Source: SIG440 sp045631525 | Lineage (GTDB): Bacteria > Bacillota > Clostridia > Monoglobales > Monoglobaceae | Direction of reading: 5' to 3' | Length of the DNA: 64,000 nucleotides | Assembly (NCBI GenBank): GCA_045631525.1 | Contig: JAZQUY010000012.1 | Span: 1 to 64,000 of the forward strand | Translations under genes and position numbers: made by a program | Notes under the pieces: model-generated | Told to the model about the DNA's origin: nothing | Seen by the model: the letters and a program-made list of their open reading frames with translations, nothing else | The model's database searches: none | Shown here: positions 1 to 8,374 of the stretch, one piece after another | Layout: the number at the start of each line of letters is the position of its first letter | Position numbering within the stretch: position 1 is the first letter of the stretch

Positions 1-1
1 A

Positions 2-535
2 GATAAAAAAGCATTAAGGCTTCGTCTTTTGGCAGAAGAACTTTGCGGAATGCTTCCGGGACTTATTGAAAACTTCAGCGGTGAGTTCTGGGCAGAAAAT
101 GAAGGCGAAACTTACGAACTTCATGTAGAACTTAAGGCAGAAGATATGAACATTGACTTAAGAGATGAACTCATCTCTGTTTCAAAATCCGGTAAAAATG
201 CCGCTGCAAAAGGGATTATGGGTAAAATCAGAGCAGTTGCGGAAACAATGCTTCTTGCTGCATCTGATCCGACTCTTCAAACACTCCCTGCAGGAGAGTT
301 TTATGATTATCATGGCTATAATATAGGCTTTGGATATATTGATCCAACAATTGCTGTTGAAACAGGATATATATACTCATGGTCGCTGTTTAATTATAAA
401 ACAGCAGTTGAAGAGAAAGAAGACGAATATGCAGAACTTGAGCGCTCTATCGTTGCAAAGCTTGCAGACGATATTATCGTAGGTGTTCGCGGAAAAAATG
501 TTGAAATTATAGTTAAAAAGTCATTTGTTTTATGA
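2..535 (+). CDS. Partial protein of unknown function, possibly HATPase-like
   Basis: The reading frame is open to the left edge of the window, so the start lies upstream and 177 codons plus the stop are visible. A TTG at 29 could serve as a start, but there is no ribosome binding site before it and the upstream codons read naturally, so I treat the gene as truncated by the window. The visible N-terminal stretch (LLAEELCG near the first visible residues) resembles the N-box helix of histidine-kinase-type ATPase domains. The later part holds a conserved-looking SKSGKNAAAKGIMGKI segment. I do not recognise the family with certainty. A terminator follows at 566-594. Confidence 0.6.
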   Translation, partial: DKKALRLRLLAEELCGMLPGLIENFSGEFWAENEGETYELHVELKAEDMNIDLRDELISVSKSGKNAAAKGIMGKIRAVAETMLLAASDPTLQTLPAGEFYDYHGYNIGFGYIDPTIAVETGYIYSWSLFNYKTAVEEKEDEYAELERSIVAKLADDIIVGVRGKNVEIIVKKSFVL

Positions 536-565
536 TTTTATCAATGGAAAGTAATAAAAACTATC

Positions 566-594
566 AAAGGCACTCCAATCGGAGTGCCTTTGGT
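566..594 (+). terminator. Rho-independent terminator
   Basis: An 11-bp perfect stem (566-576 with 581-591) and a 4-base loop follow the stop codon of the first gene by 30 bases. The T tract is short, so termination efficiency is uncertain. Confidence 0.65.
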
Positions 595-631
595 GTGTCT
601 AACGATATATTATGATATTTAAAGATACCCA

Positions 632-671
632 TATCAAATTATGATACACCTTAAACAAAGAAAAGGACTTT
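632..671 (+). repeat. Left direct repeat, candidate attachment site
   Basis: This 40-base stretch matches 2963-3002 in the same orientation at 36 of 40 positions, with a 16-base perfect core at 649-664 (CCTTAAACAAAGAAAA) that recurs at 2980-2995. The two copies bracket the InlB-repeat protein and the tyrosine integrase, as expected of attL and attR. The assignment as attachment sites is inference. Confidence 0.45.
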
Positions 672-756
672 TGAAAAAACTTCGTAGACTTATGCCATCT
701 TCTGTGGTATGTTTGTGTTGCCGAAAGGTAAATACAAAAATCAGGAGATGAAAATT

Positions 757-1311
757 ATGAAGAAAAAAGTATTATGTACGGCATTGGCAGTGACTATGCT
801 GCTGACAACAACGGCATCGGCAACGGCAAAACCTTGGTGGCTCAGTAAATACCGAGTAACCTTCGACAACGAACATGGAATCGTAGGAAATGTAACCTTA
901 ACCTTCGCATCAGATGGTGGGAGCTTTATCAGGCCAATAAAAAAAAGATACGGCGAAAGCATAAGTCTTGAAAACTATATCCCAACAAAATACGGTTACA
1001 CATTCAAGGGATGGTTCACCGATCCGAGAACAAAGGAGAATCAGGTAACAATATTCAAATTCACAAAGCCTGATGTACTTTATGCGAAATGGGAAAAGAA
1101 TCCGGAAGAACCTATAAATCCAAATGACGAAATTATGTCAAAAGACACCTGCTACCTCACCGATGAGGAAACAAAAATACGAAATGAAATCATAGAAGAA
1201 AAAAATAAAGCATACATAGACGGATTCGGCTATGTAGCTCCGAGTAAAACAAAAACCATCATCGTAGACTCGGACGGTGATATAAATAAAATGGTAGGCA
1301 CAATGGAATAG
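757..1311 (+). CDS. Secreted protein with InlB B-repeat-like domain
   Basis: This 184-residue protein starts at ATG 757, nine bases after AGGAG at 743-747; in-frame codons further upstream lack a ribosome binding site. Residues 1-24 form a signal peptide (positive MKKK start, hydrophobic core, small residues before KPWW). Residues about 30-95 resemble the Listeria/InlB B-repeat (Flg_new) fold, with the diagnostic KGWFTD turn and the terminal LYAKW strand. The C-terminal 80 residues are charged and unassigned; no cell-wall anchor is visible. It lies just inside the left direct repeat and upstream of the integrase, so it could be cargo of a small mobile element. A strong terminator follows. Confidence 0.75.
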   Translation: MKKKVLCTALAVTMLLTTTASATAKPWWLSKYRVTFDNEHGIVGNVTLTFASDGGSFIRPIKKRYGESISLENYIPTKYGYTFKGWFTDPRTKENQVTIFKFTKPDVLYAKWEKNPEEPINPNDEIMSKDTCYLTDEETKIRNEIIEEKNKAYIDGFGYVAPSKTKTIIVDSDGDINKMVGTME

Positions 1312-1324
1312 AATCTATATAACC

Positions 1325-1362
1325 AGAGGTTAAGCATAAAATGCATGCTTAACCTCTTTTCT
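1325..1362 (+). terminator. Rho-independent terminator
   Basis: A 12-bp stem (1325-1336 with 1346-1357) followed by a T run lies 13 bases after the InlB-repeat gene. It separates that gene from the integrase. Confidence 0.8.
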
Positions 1363-1492
1363 ATAGGGTTTGTGTCAATAAAATTACTGTTATATGTCTT
1401 TTGGAATTCTTTGCAGATTTGTTTCGATTTTTAGCTTGACTTGTTCGAACCTTTACGGTATTGTGTGTGTTACGAAAAGAGAGGTGAGAAAA

Positions 1493-2914
1493 ATGGCAAA
1501 ACGCAGACCATCTGGTGACGGAATGGTCCGACTGAAAAAAGAAAATCAATGGGAAGGCAGAATTGTGGTCGGGCATAAGCAAAATGGCGATTCCATATTC
1601 AGATATGCATACGGCAAGACACAAAAAGAAATGATGCAAAAGCTGAACGCATTAAAGCTTCAATATCAGGATGCCAACCTTAACGAAGACAGCAACATAA
1701 CATTAAGTGAATGGCTCGATAAATGGATAACGGAATTAATGCCCCAAGCTGTAAGACCAACCACTCTAAAGGGCTTCGAGCTAATATGTAGATGCTACAT
1801 AAAGCCATACCTGGGAGATAAAAAGATAGCCTTCATCACAACAAACGATGTGCAGAAAATGTATGCGAAATTGAAAAAAGAAGGCAGAATTAACAAACAT
1901 CCCGTACATGGACACAAGCTTGCAGATAATATGATAATAAAGATACATGGCACACTGCACCTGGCAATGGAAACGGCAATCGAAAAGAATCTCATAGCCA
2001 AAAATCCAACAGAAGGGACAACAGTACCAAAGAAAAAGAAAAAAGATCTTAAGGTGCTAAATGACGGTGAGCTTGACAAACTGATGCAAGCTTTAAATGA
2101 CGACAAGGAATGGGGTGACTTCTTCTACCTCGAACTGACCACAGGCTTAAGGCGAGGAGAAATATGCGGTCTCAAGTGGGAAAACTTCGATGAAGAGCAA
2201 AACAAGCTCTACATCAGAATAAGCATATACAGAGATAATGGTGAACTAAAAGAAGGTAAACCTAAAACGGACAAGGGCGAAAGATGCATCATACTGCCAA
2301 AGGCAACTGCGGATATGTTAAAACGGCGAAAACGGATATCAAAATGGATATTCCCGAACCTGACAACTCCGGAATTGCCTATAGCACCGGAGGCAGCATA
2401 CAGAAAAGCAAAGCAGCTGTTAAAAAGACTGAATCTGCCGAACATATCCTTCCATGACCTTCGCCACACTTTCGCAACCACATCGGTAGCAAACGGAATG
2501 GACATCAAAACCTTATCCACCATCCTCGGACATGTATCAAGCAAAACAACACTTGATATATACCTGCATAGCACCGAGGAAATGAAGAAAGAAGCGGCTG
2601 AAAAGATTAACGCCCGATTCAACAAGGATACAGACGGCAACAAAGAAACAATCACAGATAAACAAGAAAAGCCGTCACAAGCCAAATTTGAGCCTAAAAA
2701 GGGAAAGATGAGAAAGCCCGGCACAGGATGCATCAGTAAGATAAATGAACACCTATACGAAGGCAGATACTCACCAAAGGATGCCTACGGTAAACGAATG
2801 GCAAGAAACATATATGCACCTACAAGAGAAGAATGTGAAGATAAGCTCGCCATACTGATAAAGGAAATGAAAGCCGAAATCGCTGAACAAAAAGCAAAGC
2901 TCAAAAACGCATAA
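1493..2914 (+). CDS. Tyrosine recombinase/integrase with duplicated arm-binding-like domain
   Basis: A 473-residue site-specific integrase. ATG 1493 is preceded by GAGGTGAG, which selects it over a longer frame opening at 1394. The N-terminal 60 residues look like an AP2-like arm-type DNA-binding domain (GDGMVRL, WEGRIVVG, YGKTQKE). A SAM-like core-binding domain follows at about 65-160. The catalytic domain carries the expected residues: Arg in TGLRRGEICGLKW, HDLRHTFAT, and LGHVSSKTTLDIYLH with the nucleophilic Tyr. Unusually, the last 60 residues (GTGCISKI, YEGRYSP, YAPTREECEDKL) repeat the pattern of the N-terminal domain. A terminator and the right direct repeat follow at once, as in integrases sitting next to their attachment site. 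Confidence 0.92.
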   Translation: MAKRRPSGDGMVRLKKENQWEGRIVVGHKQNGDSIFRYAYGKTQKEMMQKLNALKLQYQDANLNEDSNITLSEWLDKWITELMPQAVRPTTLKGFELICRCYIKPYLGDKKIAFITTNDVQKMYAKLKKEGRINKHPVHGHKLADNMIIKIHGTLHLAMETAIEKNLIAKNPTEGTTVPKKKKKDLKVLNDGELDKLMQALNDDKEWGDFFYLELTTGLRRGEICGLKWENFDEEQNKLYIRISIYRDNGELKEGKPKTDKGERCIILPKATADMLKRRKRISKWIFPNLTTPELPIAPEAAYRKAKQLLKRLNLPNISFHDLRHTFATTSVANGMDIKTLSTILGHVSSKTTLDIYLHSTEEMKKEAAEKINARFNKDTDGNKETITDKQEKPSQAKFEPKKGKMRKPGTGCISKINEHLYEGRYSPKDAYGKRMARNIYAPTREECEDKLAILIKEMKAEIAEQKAKLKNA

Positions 2915-2922
2915 TAACACAG

Positions 2923-2955
2923 ATGGCGCGGACATAAAAATCCGCGCCATAGCTT
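2923..2955 (+). terminator. Terminator of the integrase gene
   Basis: A perfect 10-bp GC-rich stem (2923-2932 with 2941-2950) followed by AGCTTTT, nine bases after the integrase stop. Confidence 0.75.
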
Positions 2956-2962
2956 TTGGGTG

Positions 2963-3002
2963 TATTAAATTTTGATACGCCTTAAACAAAGAAAAAGACT
3001 TT
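2963..3002 (+). repeat. Right direct repeat, candidate attachment site
   Basis: Partner of the repeat at 632-671 (36 of 40 identical, same orientation). It begins 49 bases after the integrase stop. It does not overlap the nearby tRNA-Pro gene. Confidence 0.45.
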
Positions 3003-3068
3003 GTCCCACAGTTGAAGATAAAAAATTGTGGTCAAAATCAGTTTCTATGCGATTTTTCAAACAAAGCA

Positions 3069-3101
3069 AAAACCTCAGAAACCGCTTGGTTACTGAGGTT
3101 T
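3069..3101 (-). terminator. Terminator of tRNA-Pro
   Basis: Read on the minus strand, AAACCTCAG and its complement pair around a 14-base loop and are followed by a T-rich run, directly downstream of the tRNA-Pro CCA end. Confidence 0.65.
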
Positions 3102-3105
3102 AAGG

Positions 3106-3182
<77 letters not shown>

Positions 3183-3227
3183 AAATAAAATATTTAGTTT
3201 TTTCTATATTCCCGTGTCTGTGGGATA

Positions 3228-3258
3228 ACATGTGGTCAAAACTTGTTTGACCACATGT
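3228..3258. repeat. 13-bp inverted repeat in array unit 1
   Basis: ACATGTGGTCAAA at 3228-3240 pairs with its exact complement at 3246-3258 around a 5-base loop and is followed by a T-rich run. The same hairpin recurs 202 bases later at 3430-3460. It could be a terminator or a protein-binding site; its role is unknown. Confidence 0.7.
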
Positions 3259-3344
3259 ATTTTGTTTTTTAAGTCGCCGTAAAGTGGCGGTGTTAAAAGG
3301 TTTGTGGGAGTTCGGCTCAATACTAATGAATTGAATAGTACCGT

Positions 3345-3384
3345 GTCCCGAACGAAGCGCGCTACCAAACTGCGCTACATCCCG
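3345..3384 (-). pseudogene. tRNA-Pro 5'-half fragment, copy 1
   Basis: A 40-base copy of the acceptor 5' strand, D-arm and anticodon region of the adjacent tRNA-Pro, with one change in the acceptor (TATA to TGTA on the tRNA strand). There is no variable loop, T-arm or 3' acceptor strand. Confidence 0.85.
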
Positions 3385-3546
3385 ATATAAAATATTCGAT
3401 TTTTCTATATCTCCCGTGTCTGTGGGATAACATGTGGTCAAAACTGATTTGACCACATGTATTTTGTTTTTTAGGTCGCCGAAAATTGGCGGTGTTAAAA
3501 GGTTTGTGGGAGTTCGGCTATGTACTAGTGAATTGAATAGTACCGT

Positions 3547-3586
3547 GTCCCGAACGAAGTGCCCTACCAAACTGGGCCACATCCCG
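3547..3586 (-). pseudogene. tRNA-Pro 5'-half fragment, copy 2
   Basis: A second 40-base fragment. Its D-stem reads GCCC/GGGC instead of GCGC/GCGC, so both strands of the stem changed together. That suggests descent from a different functional tRNA-Pro rather than random decay. Confidence 0.8.
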
Positions 3587-3706
3587 AAATTCTTTAAAAC
3601 GACCCTTAATATTATACTATGAAATGCCCAGTGTGTCAATCCTTTTTTCGAAAAAGAATGTAAAAAGGTGCTTCGTTTTTTGTTGAGATAGAGTTTTGAC
3701 TAAATC

Positions 3707-3735
3707 TTGACTTTGAAAGATAACTGTGTTACAAT
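3707..3735 (+). promoter_or_regulatory. recA promoter
   Basis: TTGACT at 3707-3712 and TACAAT at 3730-3735 are separated by 17 bases, about 90 bases before recA. I could not find a convincing GAAC-N4-GTTC SOS box in this interval. Confidence 0.7.
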
Positions 3736-3824
3736 ATGTAGTAGTTATACAAGCTTTTGTGTCCAAATTGGCGGATTTAGGCTTGTAATTTGATTCGTTG
3801 ATTTTCGAAAGGCGGGGTTTTGCG

Positions 3825-4895
3825 ATGCAGGAAGAAAAAAGAAAGGCTCTTGAAAGTGTCTTTGGACAAATAGAAAAGCAATATGGTGCAGGGGCGGTTA
3901 TGCGCCTTGGCGAAAAAACAAGTGCGGAGGTTGAGGCTATTCCCACAGGCTCAATGTCACTTGATATTGCTTTGGGTATTGGTGGTGTTCCCAGAGGAAG
4001 AATTGTGGAAATTTACGGACCTGAATCTTCCGGCAAGACAACCGTTGCTCTTCATATTGTTGCTGAAGCACAGAAAAAAGCTGGCGAAGCGGCATATATT
4101 GATGCCGAACATGCACTTGACCCCGTTTATGCAGAAAAGCTTGGTGTAAGAATTGATGACCTCATTGTGTCACAGCCTGACACAGGCGAGCAGGCTCTTG
4201 AAATAACCGAGCAACTGGTGCGTTCGGGTGCCATTGATGTTATTGTTATTGACTCTGTTGCAGCACTTGTTCCCAAACAGGAAATTGAGGGTCTTATGGG
4301 TGATTCACACGTTGGACTTCAGGCAAGACTTATGTCTCAGGCACTTAGAAAGCTCACTTCGGTTGTGAGCAAATCAAATACAACAGCGATTTTCATTAAC
4401 CAGCTTCGTGAAAAAGTTGGTGTTATGTTTGGAAATCCTGAAACAACAGCGGGTGGACGTGCTCTTAAATACTATTCTTCAGTAAGACTTGACGTACGCC
4501 GTGTTGAAACGGTTAAAGGCGATGATGGTGCAATCGGAAACCACACAAAAGTTAAGGTTGTGAAAAATAAGGTTGCTCCGCCCTTTAAAGAAGCAGAATT
4601 TGATATTATTTACGGCGAGGGAATTTCCAAGACAGGAAATATCGTTGATGTAGGCGTTGATTTTGGAATTATCCAGAAATCAGGCTCCTGGTTCTCTTAT
4701 GAGGGTGAAAAACTTGGTCAGGGTCGTGAAACTGTTAAACAGCTTCTGGCTGAAGACCCGGCCCTCTGCTTTGAAATTGAACAGAAGATAAGAGAAAAAG
4801 CGGGACTTCCATTGATTTCTGAGGAGAAGAGTGACGGTCAGGAAATGTCTACGGCATTTTCACCCGTTCCAAAGCCTACTTCAAAGAAGAGATAA
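3825..4895 (+). CDS. recA: Recombinase RecA
   Basis: 356 residues, normal RecA length. RecA polymerises on single-stranded DNA, drives ATP-dependent strand exchange and activates LexA self-cleavage. Visible signatures are the Walker A motif GPESSGKTT at residues 65-73, the IDAEHALDP segment, the Walker B strand VIVIDSVAAL, and the ALRKLTS stretch of the RecA signature. ATG 3825 is chosen because AAAGGCGG lies nine bases before it and homologs begin at this point; an in-frame ATT at 3798 is not a credible start. recX follows after 63 bases, a frequent pairing in which RecX limits RecA filaments. A weak hairpin between them may reduce recX transcription. Confidence 0.98.
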   Translation: MQEEKRKALESVFGQIEKQYGAGAVMRLGEKTSAEVEAIPTGSMSLDIALGIGGVPRGRIVEIYGPESSGKTTVALHIVAEAQKKAGEAAYIDAEHALDPVYAEKLGVRIDDLIVSQPDTGEQALEITEQLVRSGAIDVIVIDSVAALVPKQEIEGLMGDSHVGLQARLMSQALRKLTSVVSKSNTTAIFINQLREKVGVMFGNPETTAGGRALKYYSSVRLDVRRVETVKGDDGAIGNHTKVKVVKNKVAPPFKEAEFDIIYGEGISKTGNIVDVGVDFGIIQKSGSWFSYEGEKLGQGRETVKQLLAEDPALCFEIEQKIREKAGLPLISEEKSDGQEMSTAFSPVPKPTSKKR

Positions 4896-4902
4896 TTTGG
4901 TG

Positions 4903-4933
4903 TGGTGCAAGGCAAGGCAAAGCTTTTGCACCA
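4903..4933 (+). terminator. Weak hairpin between recA and recX
   Basis: TGGTGCAA at 4903-4910 pairs with its complement at 4926-4933, with further pairing inside. The trailing T run is poor, so this is more likely an attenuating or processing hairpin than a full terminator. Confidence 0.4.
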
Positions 4934-4958
4934 TTACCTTTTGTAAAGGCGGGGTATT

Positions 4959-5432
4959 GTGGAATTTGAAAAAGCCAAGAAAATAGCCGCAAAGTTTATA
5001 TCTTTCAAAATGTATACCATGGATGAGGTTTATAAAAAGCTCATTCAAAAAGGGATTTCCACTGAAATCGCAGAGCAGACAGTGGCGGAATTCTGCAAAG
5101 CGGGGATTTTGAATGATGAAGAATATGCAAAAGCATATATCCACGACGGACTTTTGGTCAATATGAAGGGCGCTTTCAGGATAAAGCAGGAGCTCATTCA
5201 AAAGGGCATCGCATCATCAATTATTGAAAAAGCGTTCAGGGACACGGATATTGATGAAGCAGCTATGCTTGAAGAATATATAAGGCTGAGGTTTGACGGA
5301 AAGATTTTTTCAGATTGGAAAGAAATTGAAAAAGCAAAGGCTCATCTTGCAAGACGGGGCTTTGGACTTTATGAAATAAACAAATGCTTTGAAAACCTTG
5401 GAATAAAAGTTATGAGAGGTGAAGACGCTTGA
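4959..5432 (+). CDS. recX: Regulatory protein RecX
   Basis: 157 residues, all-helical, containing the three-helix repeats typical of RecX (YTMDEVYKKLIQKGISTEIAEQTV, then AFRIKQELIQKGIASSIIEKAF, then ARRGFGLYEINKCF). RecX binds RecA filaments and modulates recombinase and coprotease activity. The start is GTG 4959 after AAAGGCGGGG. The stop overlaps the TTG start of rimO by three bases, so the two are translationally coupled. Position directly after recA strongly supports the assignment. Confidence 0.9.
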   Translation: MEFEKAKKIAAKFISFKMYTMDEVYKKLIQKGISTEIAEQTVAEFCKAGILNDEEYAKAYIHDGLLVNMKGAFRIKQELIQKGIASSIIEKAFRDTDIDEAAMLEEYIRLRFDGKIFSDWKEIEKAKAHLARRGFGLYEINKCFENLGIKVMRGEDA

Positions 5433-6763
5433 AAAAGGTTTCCCTTGTGTCGCTGGGTTGCTCGAAAAATTTGGTTGATGCAGAAGAAATGCTGGGCATA
5501 CTTGAAAAAGAAGGCTTTGAGATTTTAAACAGCGAGGAAGATGCCGACATAATGATTATAAACACTTGTGCATTCATTGACGATGCAAAGCAGGAGTCCA
5601 TTGACTGCATAATGGAGCACATTGAATATAAGAAAAAGCATCCTGAAAGAATTCTTGTTGTCACGGGCTGTATGAGTCAGAGATATAAGGATGAGATGCT
5701 TAGCGAAATTCCTGAAATAGATATAGTAATCGGTACAAATGAATATTATAAAATTGCAGATATAATAAAAAGGCATATTTCGGGAAGGTCAGAAATACAT
5801 TGCTCGGATGAATATATGGGATGTGAAATGTTGCCGAGAGTTGTTACCACACCGCCGTATATGGCATACCTGAAAATTGCTGAGGGCTGTGATAACAATT
5901 GCACATATTGTGTTATTCCGTCTATCAGAGGCAGATACAGAAGCCGAAAGGTAGAGGATATAGTGTCAGAAGCTCGAAAAATGGCTCAAGATGGTGTGCG
6001 GGAACTGGTGGTCATTGCTCAGGATACCACGCGATATGGAATGGATATTTACGGCGAATATTGTCTTCCAAAGCTTCTTGATAAACTTTGCGAGATTGAG
6101 GGTATCAAATGGGTAAGGCTTCATTATTGCTACCCTGAGCTTGTAACTGATGAACTTATTGAAACGGTGGCAAGGCAGGAGAAAATTTGCAATTATTTTG
6201 ACATACCAATACAGCACGCAAATGACAGAATTTTAAAGCTTATGGGAAGACGCACAAACAAGGAGCAGATTTGTGATGTGATAAAGAAACTTCGGGAAAG
6301 GATTCCTGGTGTTATATTGAGGACATCACTCATTGCAGGATTTCCCACCGAAACAGAGGAAGAGTTTGATGAACTCCGCGAGTTTGTGACTTGGGCAGAA
6401 TTTGACAGGCTCGGTGTTTTTGCATATTCTCAGGAGGAGGGCACTGCTGCGGCAAGACTACCTGAACAGCTTGATGAAGAAGAAAAGAAAAACCGTCAGG
6501 AAGTTATTATGATTGACCAAACGGCTGTGTCTGAAGAGCTTAACAGCAAAAAGGTCGGCAAGGTTTTTGAGGTTTTGGTTGAAGACTATGACAGCATAAT
6601 CAAGCAGTATTTTGGAAGAACCTATGGCGATTCTGAAGAAATTGACGGAAAGGTTTTCTTTACATCCAGTGAGAAACACAAGTCTGGGGATTTCGTTATG
6701 GTTGAAATTCTTGATTATATGGAATATGATTTATACGGAAAATTTATTAAGGGGGAAGTTTAA
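5429..6763 (+). CDS. rimO: Ribosomal protein S12 methylthiotransferase RimO
   Basis: 444 residues. RimO is a radical SAM enzyme that adds a methylthio group to an Asp of ribosomal protein uS12. The N-terminal UPF0004 domain begins SLGCSKNLVDAE, which is typical of RimO rather than MiaB, and supplies auxiliary cluster cysteines C11, C47 and C81. The radical SAM motif is CDNNCTYC (C154, C158, C161). A C-terminal TRAM domain follows (VLVEDYDS to DYMEYDLYGKF). The TTG start overlaps the recX stop. The gene ends one base before pgsA. Confidence 0.93.
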   Translation: MKKVSLVSLGCSKNLVDAEEMLGILEKEGFEILNSEEDADIMIINTCAFIDDAKQESIDCIMEHIEYKKKHPERILVVTGCMSQRYKDEMLSEIPEIDIVIGTNEYYKIADIIKRHISGRSEIHCSDEYMGCEMLPRVVTTPPYMAYLKIAEGCDNNCTYCVIPSIRGRYRSRKVEDIVSEARKMAQDGVRELVVIAQDTTRYGMDIYGEYCLPKLLDKLCEIEGIKWVRLHYCYPELVTDELIETVARQEKICNYFDIPIQHANDRILKLMGRRTNKEQICDVIKKLRERIPGVILRTSLIAGFPTETEEEFDELREFVTWAEFDRLGVFAYSQEEGTAAARLPEQLDEEEKKNRQEVIMIDQTAVSEELNSKKVGKVFEVLVEDYDSIIKQYFGRTYGDSEEIDGKVFFTSSEKHKSGDFVMVEILDYMEYDLYGKFIKGEV

Positions 6764-7312
6764 ATGAATACTCCAAACAAATTGACGCTGATAAGAGTGA
6801 TTTTGGTGCCGGTTTTTATGTGGGCATTTCTAAAGGGGTTTGATATTCTGGCGATTGTTATTTTTGCTCTGGCGGCGCTTACTGACCAGCTTGACGGACA
6901 TCTGGCGCGCAAAAACAATCAGGTTACTACCTTTGGAAAGCTTATGGACCCTATTGCAGACAAGGTTCTTACCATTGCGGCTCTTGTTTGCTTCGTTGAG
7001 GCGGGTGCTGATTTTGTGAATTCGTGGGTTGTGATGCTTGTTATTGCACGTGAACTCATTGTTACAGGTATAAGGCTGATTGCTGTTGGTGAAAATCAGG
7101 TTATTGCTGCAAGTTCATGGGGAAAAGCAAAAACAGTTTCACAAATGGTTGCACTCATTGCTGTTATGGTTGACAGAATAATACCTTTGAGAATCGGCGA
7201 AAGTCAGTTTTTGTGTCTTACATTTTGGCTGGTTGTTTTGATGGTTGTGCTTACAATTTACTCGGGTGTTGATTACGTTGTCAAAAACCGTCGACTTATA
7301 ACATTTAAATAG
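6764..7312 (+). CDS. pgsA: CDP-diacylglycerol-glycerol-3-phosphate 3-phosphatidyltransferase
   Basis: 182 residues with several membrane segments. The enzyme forms phosphatidylglycerophosphate from CDP-diacylglycerol and glycerol 3-phosphate, the committed step to phosphatidylglycerol. The full CDP-alcohol phosphotransferase motif is present from D41 to D66 (DQLDG, AR, G58, D62, D66). The start follows directly on rimO with GGGGGAAG before ATG. The order recA-recX-rimO-pgsA suggests one transcription unit. A promoter for acpP follows. Confidence 0.93.
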   Translation: MNTPNKLTLIRVILVPVFMWAFLKGFDILAIVIFALAALTDQLDGHLARKNNQVTTFGKLMDPIADKVLTIAALVCFVEAGADFVNSWVVMLVIARELIVTGIRLIAVGENQVIAASSWGKAKTVSQMVALIAVMVDRIIPLRIGESQFLCLTFWLVVLMVVLTIYSGVDYVVKNRRLITFK

Positions 7313-7350
7313 AAAAATCATATTTTACCAAAAAAATAGTAAAATTTGTA

Positions 7351-7379
7351 TTGACTGAAACAAGCCTTTGTGGTATTAT
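7351..7379 (+). promoter_or_regulatory. acpP promoter
   Basis: TTGACT at 7351-7356, a 17-base spacer and TATTAT at 7374-7379, upstream of the acyl carrier protein gene. A small inverted repeat (ATTTTAC and GTAAAAT, about 7322-7346) lies just upstream; it could be a weak terminator for pgsA or an operator. Confidence 0.75.
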
Positions 7380-7410
7380 TATTCCAACATAACAATAAGG
7401 AGGATTTCTA

Positions 7411-7644
7411 ATGGATGTTTTGAAGAAGATACAGGAAATTACAGCAGACCAACTTGATGTTGATGAAAGCCTCATTACTATGGAAGCTTCGTTTATCAAT
7501 GATCTTGAAGCAGATTCGCTGGATTTGGTACAGTTGATGATGGCCTTTGAGGAAGAGTTTGATATGGAAATTTCGGACGAAGAAGCCGAAGAAATATCAA
7601 CAGTGGGCGATGCAGTCAACTACATCAAAGAACACCAGAAATAA
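7411..7644 (+). CDS. acpP: Acyl carrier protein
   Basis: 77 residues, highly acidic and helical. It carries fatty-acyl intermediates on a 4'-phosphopantetheine arm attached to Ser36 in the EADSLDLV motif. ATG 7411 follows AGGAGG at an ideal distance. It is an isolated cistron with its own promoter and terminator, with no fab genes beside it, but rnc directly downstream matches the common acpP-rnc order. Confidence 0.96.
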   Translation: MDVLKKIQEITADQLDVDESLITMEASFINDLEADSLDLVQLMMAFEEEFDMEISDEEAEEISTVGDAVNYIKEHQK

Positions 7645-7651
7645 ATTTTCG

Positions 7652-7682
7652 CGGACTGTCATTTATGACGGTCCGTTTTTTA
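7652..7682 (+). terminator. acpP terminator
   Basis: An 11-base stem (7652-7662 with 7665-7675, including a G-T pair) is followed by T6, eight bases after the acpP stop. It would limit readthrough into rnc. Confidence 0.75.
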
Positions 7683-7708
7683 CTGACAAAACAAAAGAGG
7701 GTAACATA

Positions 7709-8374
7709 ATGAATATTGAATATAACTTTAATGATAAGAATTTGCTCGAGCTTGCGCTTACCCATATTTCACTGGCAAATGATTTGAAGAAAGAAAGTAA
7801 CCAACGGCTTGAGTTTTTGGGTGACAGTGTTTTGTCTTATATTATAGCGACAAAGCTTTATCAGTTATATCCAAAGCTTGATGAGGGTGGGCTTACGAGA
7901 CTCCGTGCGTCTTTGGTGTGCGAAAAATCATTGGCGAGCCTTGCAAGAAAACTGGATTTGGGAAGCGGGATAAAGCTTGGAAACTCCGAAAAAAGAAGTG
8001 GCGGAGGGAAGAAAGACTCCATTCTTGCGGATACTTTCGAGGCGGTGCTTGGAGCAATTTATCTTGATAGCAGCATAGAGATAGCAACCGAGTGGACTTT
8101 AAGAGTGTTTGGAGATGAAATAAACAACCTTGAAGAAATGGATGGTAAAAATTACAAGTCAGAGCTTCAGATTTATTTCCAGAAAAGAGACAAGAACACT
8201 GAGGTTGTGAAGTATAAGCTGAAGAAAAAAATCGGACCTGACCACAATCCTGAATTTTTGGTTGAGGCTGTTTATCAGGGAAAGGTTATCGGTGAGGGAA
8301 AGGGCAAAAGCCGAAAGAATGCGGAACAAAGTGCGGCGAAAGATGCTTTTGAAAAAATGGGAGATAAAAAATGA
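7709..8374 (+). CDS. rnc: Ribonuclease III
   Basis: 221 residues. RNase III cleaves double-stranded RNA, including rRNA precursors. The signature QRLEFLGDS is at residues 32-40, and the second acidic cluster is DSILADTFEAVLGAIYLD. A C-terminal double-stranded RNA-binding domain covers about residues 150-221. ATG 7709 follows AGAGGGTAA; a longer frame from 7547 overlaps acpP and is rejected. The last four bases overlap the start of the next gene. Confidence 0.95.
   Translation: MNIEYNFNDKNLLELALTHISLANDLKKESNQRLEFLGDSVLSYIIATKLYQLYPKLDEGGLTRLRASLVCEKSLASLARKLDLGSGIKLGNSEKRSGGGKKDSILADTFEAVLGAIYLDSSIEIATEWTLRVFGDEINNLEEMDGKNYKSELQIYFQKRDKNTEVVKYKLKKKIGPDHNPEFLVEAVYQGKVIGEGKGKSRKNAEQSAAKDAFEKMGDKK

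Noticed and set aside
680..756. Riboswitch before the InlB-repeat gene
   Set aside because: The stretch has small potential hairpins but does not fit the conserved cores of the cyclic-di-GMP, SAM or other common riboswitches I know.
3600..3824. SOS (LexA) box before recA
   Set aside because: No GAAC-N4-GTTC or close variant could be found, although recA regulation made one plausible.
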